The notes below the pieces were generated by a model. The model saw nothing but the letters and a program-made list of their open reading frames with translations. It was not told where the DNA came from and did no database searches. Shown piece after piece: positions 5,277 through 5,328 of a stretch of DNA of 5,328 nt. Origin of the DNA: Actinomycetota bacterium (GTDB lineage Bacteria; Cyanobacteriota; Vampirovibrionia; Obscuribacterales; Obscuribacteraceae). Numbering within the stretch: the first letter of the stretch is position 1; each line of letters begins with the position of its first letter. The stretch lies in NCBI GenBank assembly GCA_903970355.1, contig CAJCIF010000208.1, forward strand, positions 1 through 5,328, read 5' to 3'. The position numbers and the translations under genes are program-made.

Positions 5277-5282
5277 ATTCTA
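5277..5282 (-). promoter_or_regulatory. candidate -10 box for the FGE gene
   Basis: On the minus strand TAGAAT differs from TATAAT at one base and lies 29 bases before ATG 5247. A TTGTCA (5311-5306) is present upstream, but 23 bases away, which is too far for a standard -35. If transcription starts just after this box, the alternative TTG start at 5268 would be at or near the mRNA 5' end, favouring ATG 5247. The remainder of 5248-5328 shows nothing else. Confidence 0.25.
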
Positions 5283-5328
5283 GACAAGTTTCCGAATAGT
5301 TTCATTGACAACTGTTCAGCATCCCCGC

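Overview
This 5.3 kb bacterial window is gene-dense, with roughly 45% GC by eye. It carries seven protein-coding genes and no RNA gene, transposase, integrase or CRISPR array that I can see. Several features point to an environmental, free-living bacterium with an elaborate envelope: a TadE-type pseudopilin-like protein, a DUF4239 membrane protein, a secreted serine hydrolase and a membrane-anchored formylglycine-generating enzyme. The gene mix would fit lineages such as the non-photosynthetic cyanobacterial sister clade (Obscuribacter-like), Planctomycetes or similar soil and water bacteria. That placement is a guess from gene content, not from any marker gene.

Layout. Positions 2-553 (+) hold the C-terminal part of an AraC-family regulator of the YqhC type, cut by the left window edge. 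It is followed 14 bases later by a small ABM-like (dimeric alpha/beta barrel) protein at 568-876 (+), probably in the same transcript. The 155-base gap at 877-1031 holds an exact 17-base direct repeat flanking a hairpin. Positions 1032-1673 (+) encode a compact alpha/beta-hydrolase-like protein with an AKSAG nucleophile elbow. It converges on, and overlaps by 4 bases, a minus-strand pair: a DUF4239 membrane protein (2944-2153) followed 3 bases later by a TadE-like protein (2149-1670). A 142-base divergent intergenic region (2945-3086) separates that pair from a secreted alpha/beta hydrolase with a complete Ser-Asp-His triad (3087-4184, +). This gene converges, with only 4 bases between stop codons, on a minus-strand formylglycine-generating enzyme (5247-4189) that has an N-terminal membrane segment and the catalytic cysteine pair.

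How the genes relate. The supportable transcription units are AraC-ABM (probable electrophile or redox response pair) and DUF4239-TadE (membrane proteins, probably translationally coupled). The two convergent borders are extremely tight, with small hairpins lying across both stop codons. I see no single multi-gene system that spans the window. The points most worth following are the apparently exported, catalytically intact FGE, the LDGAGG/AKSAG hydrolase, and the small regulatory-looking repeats.
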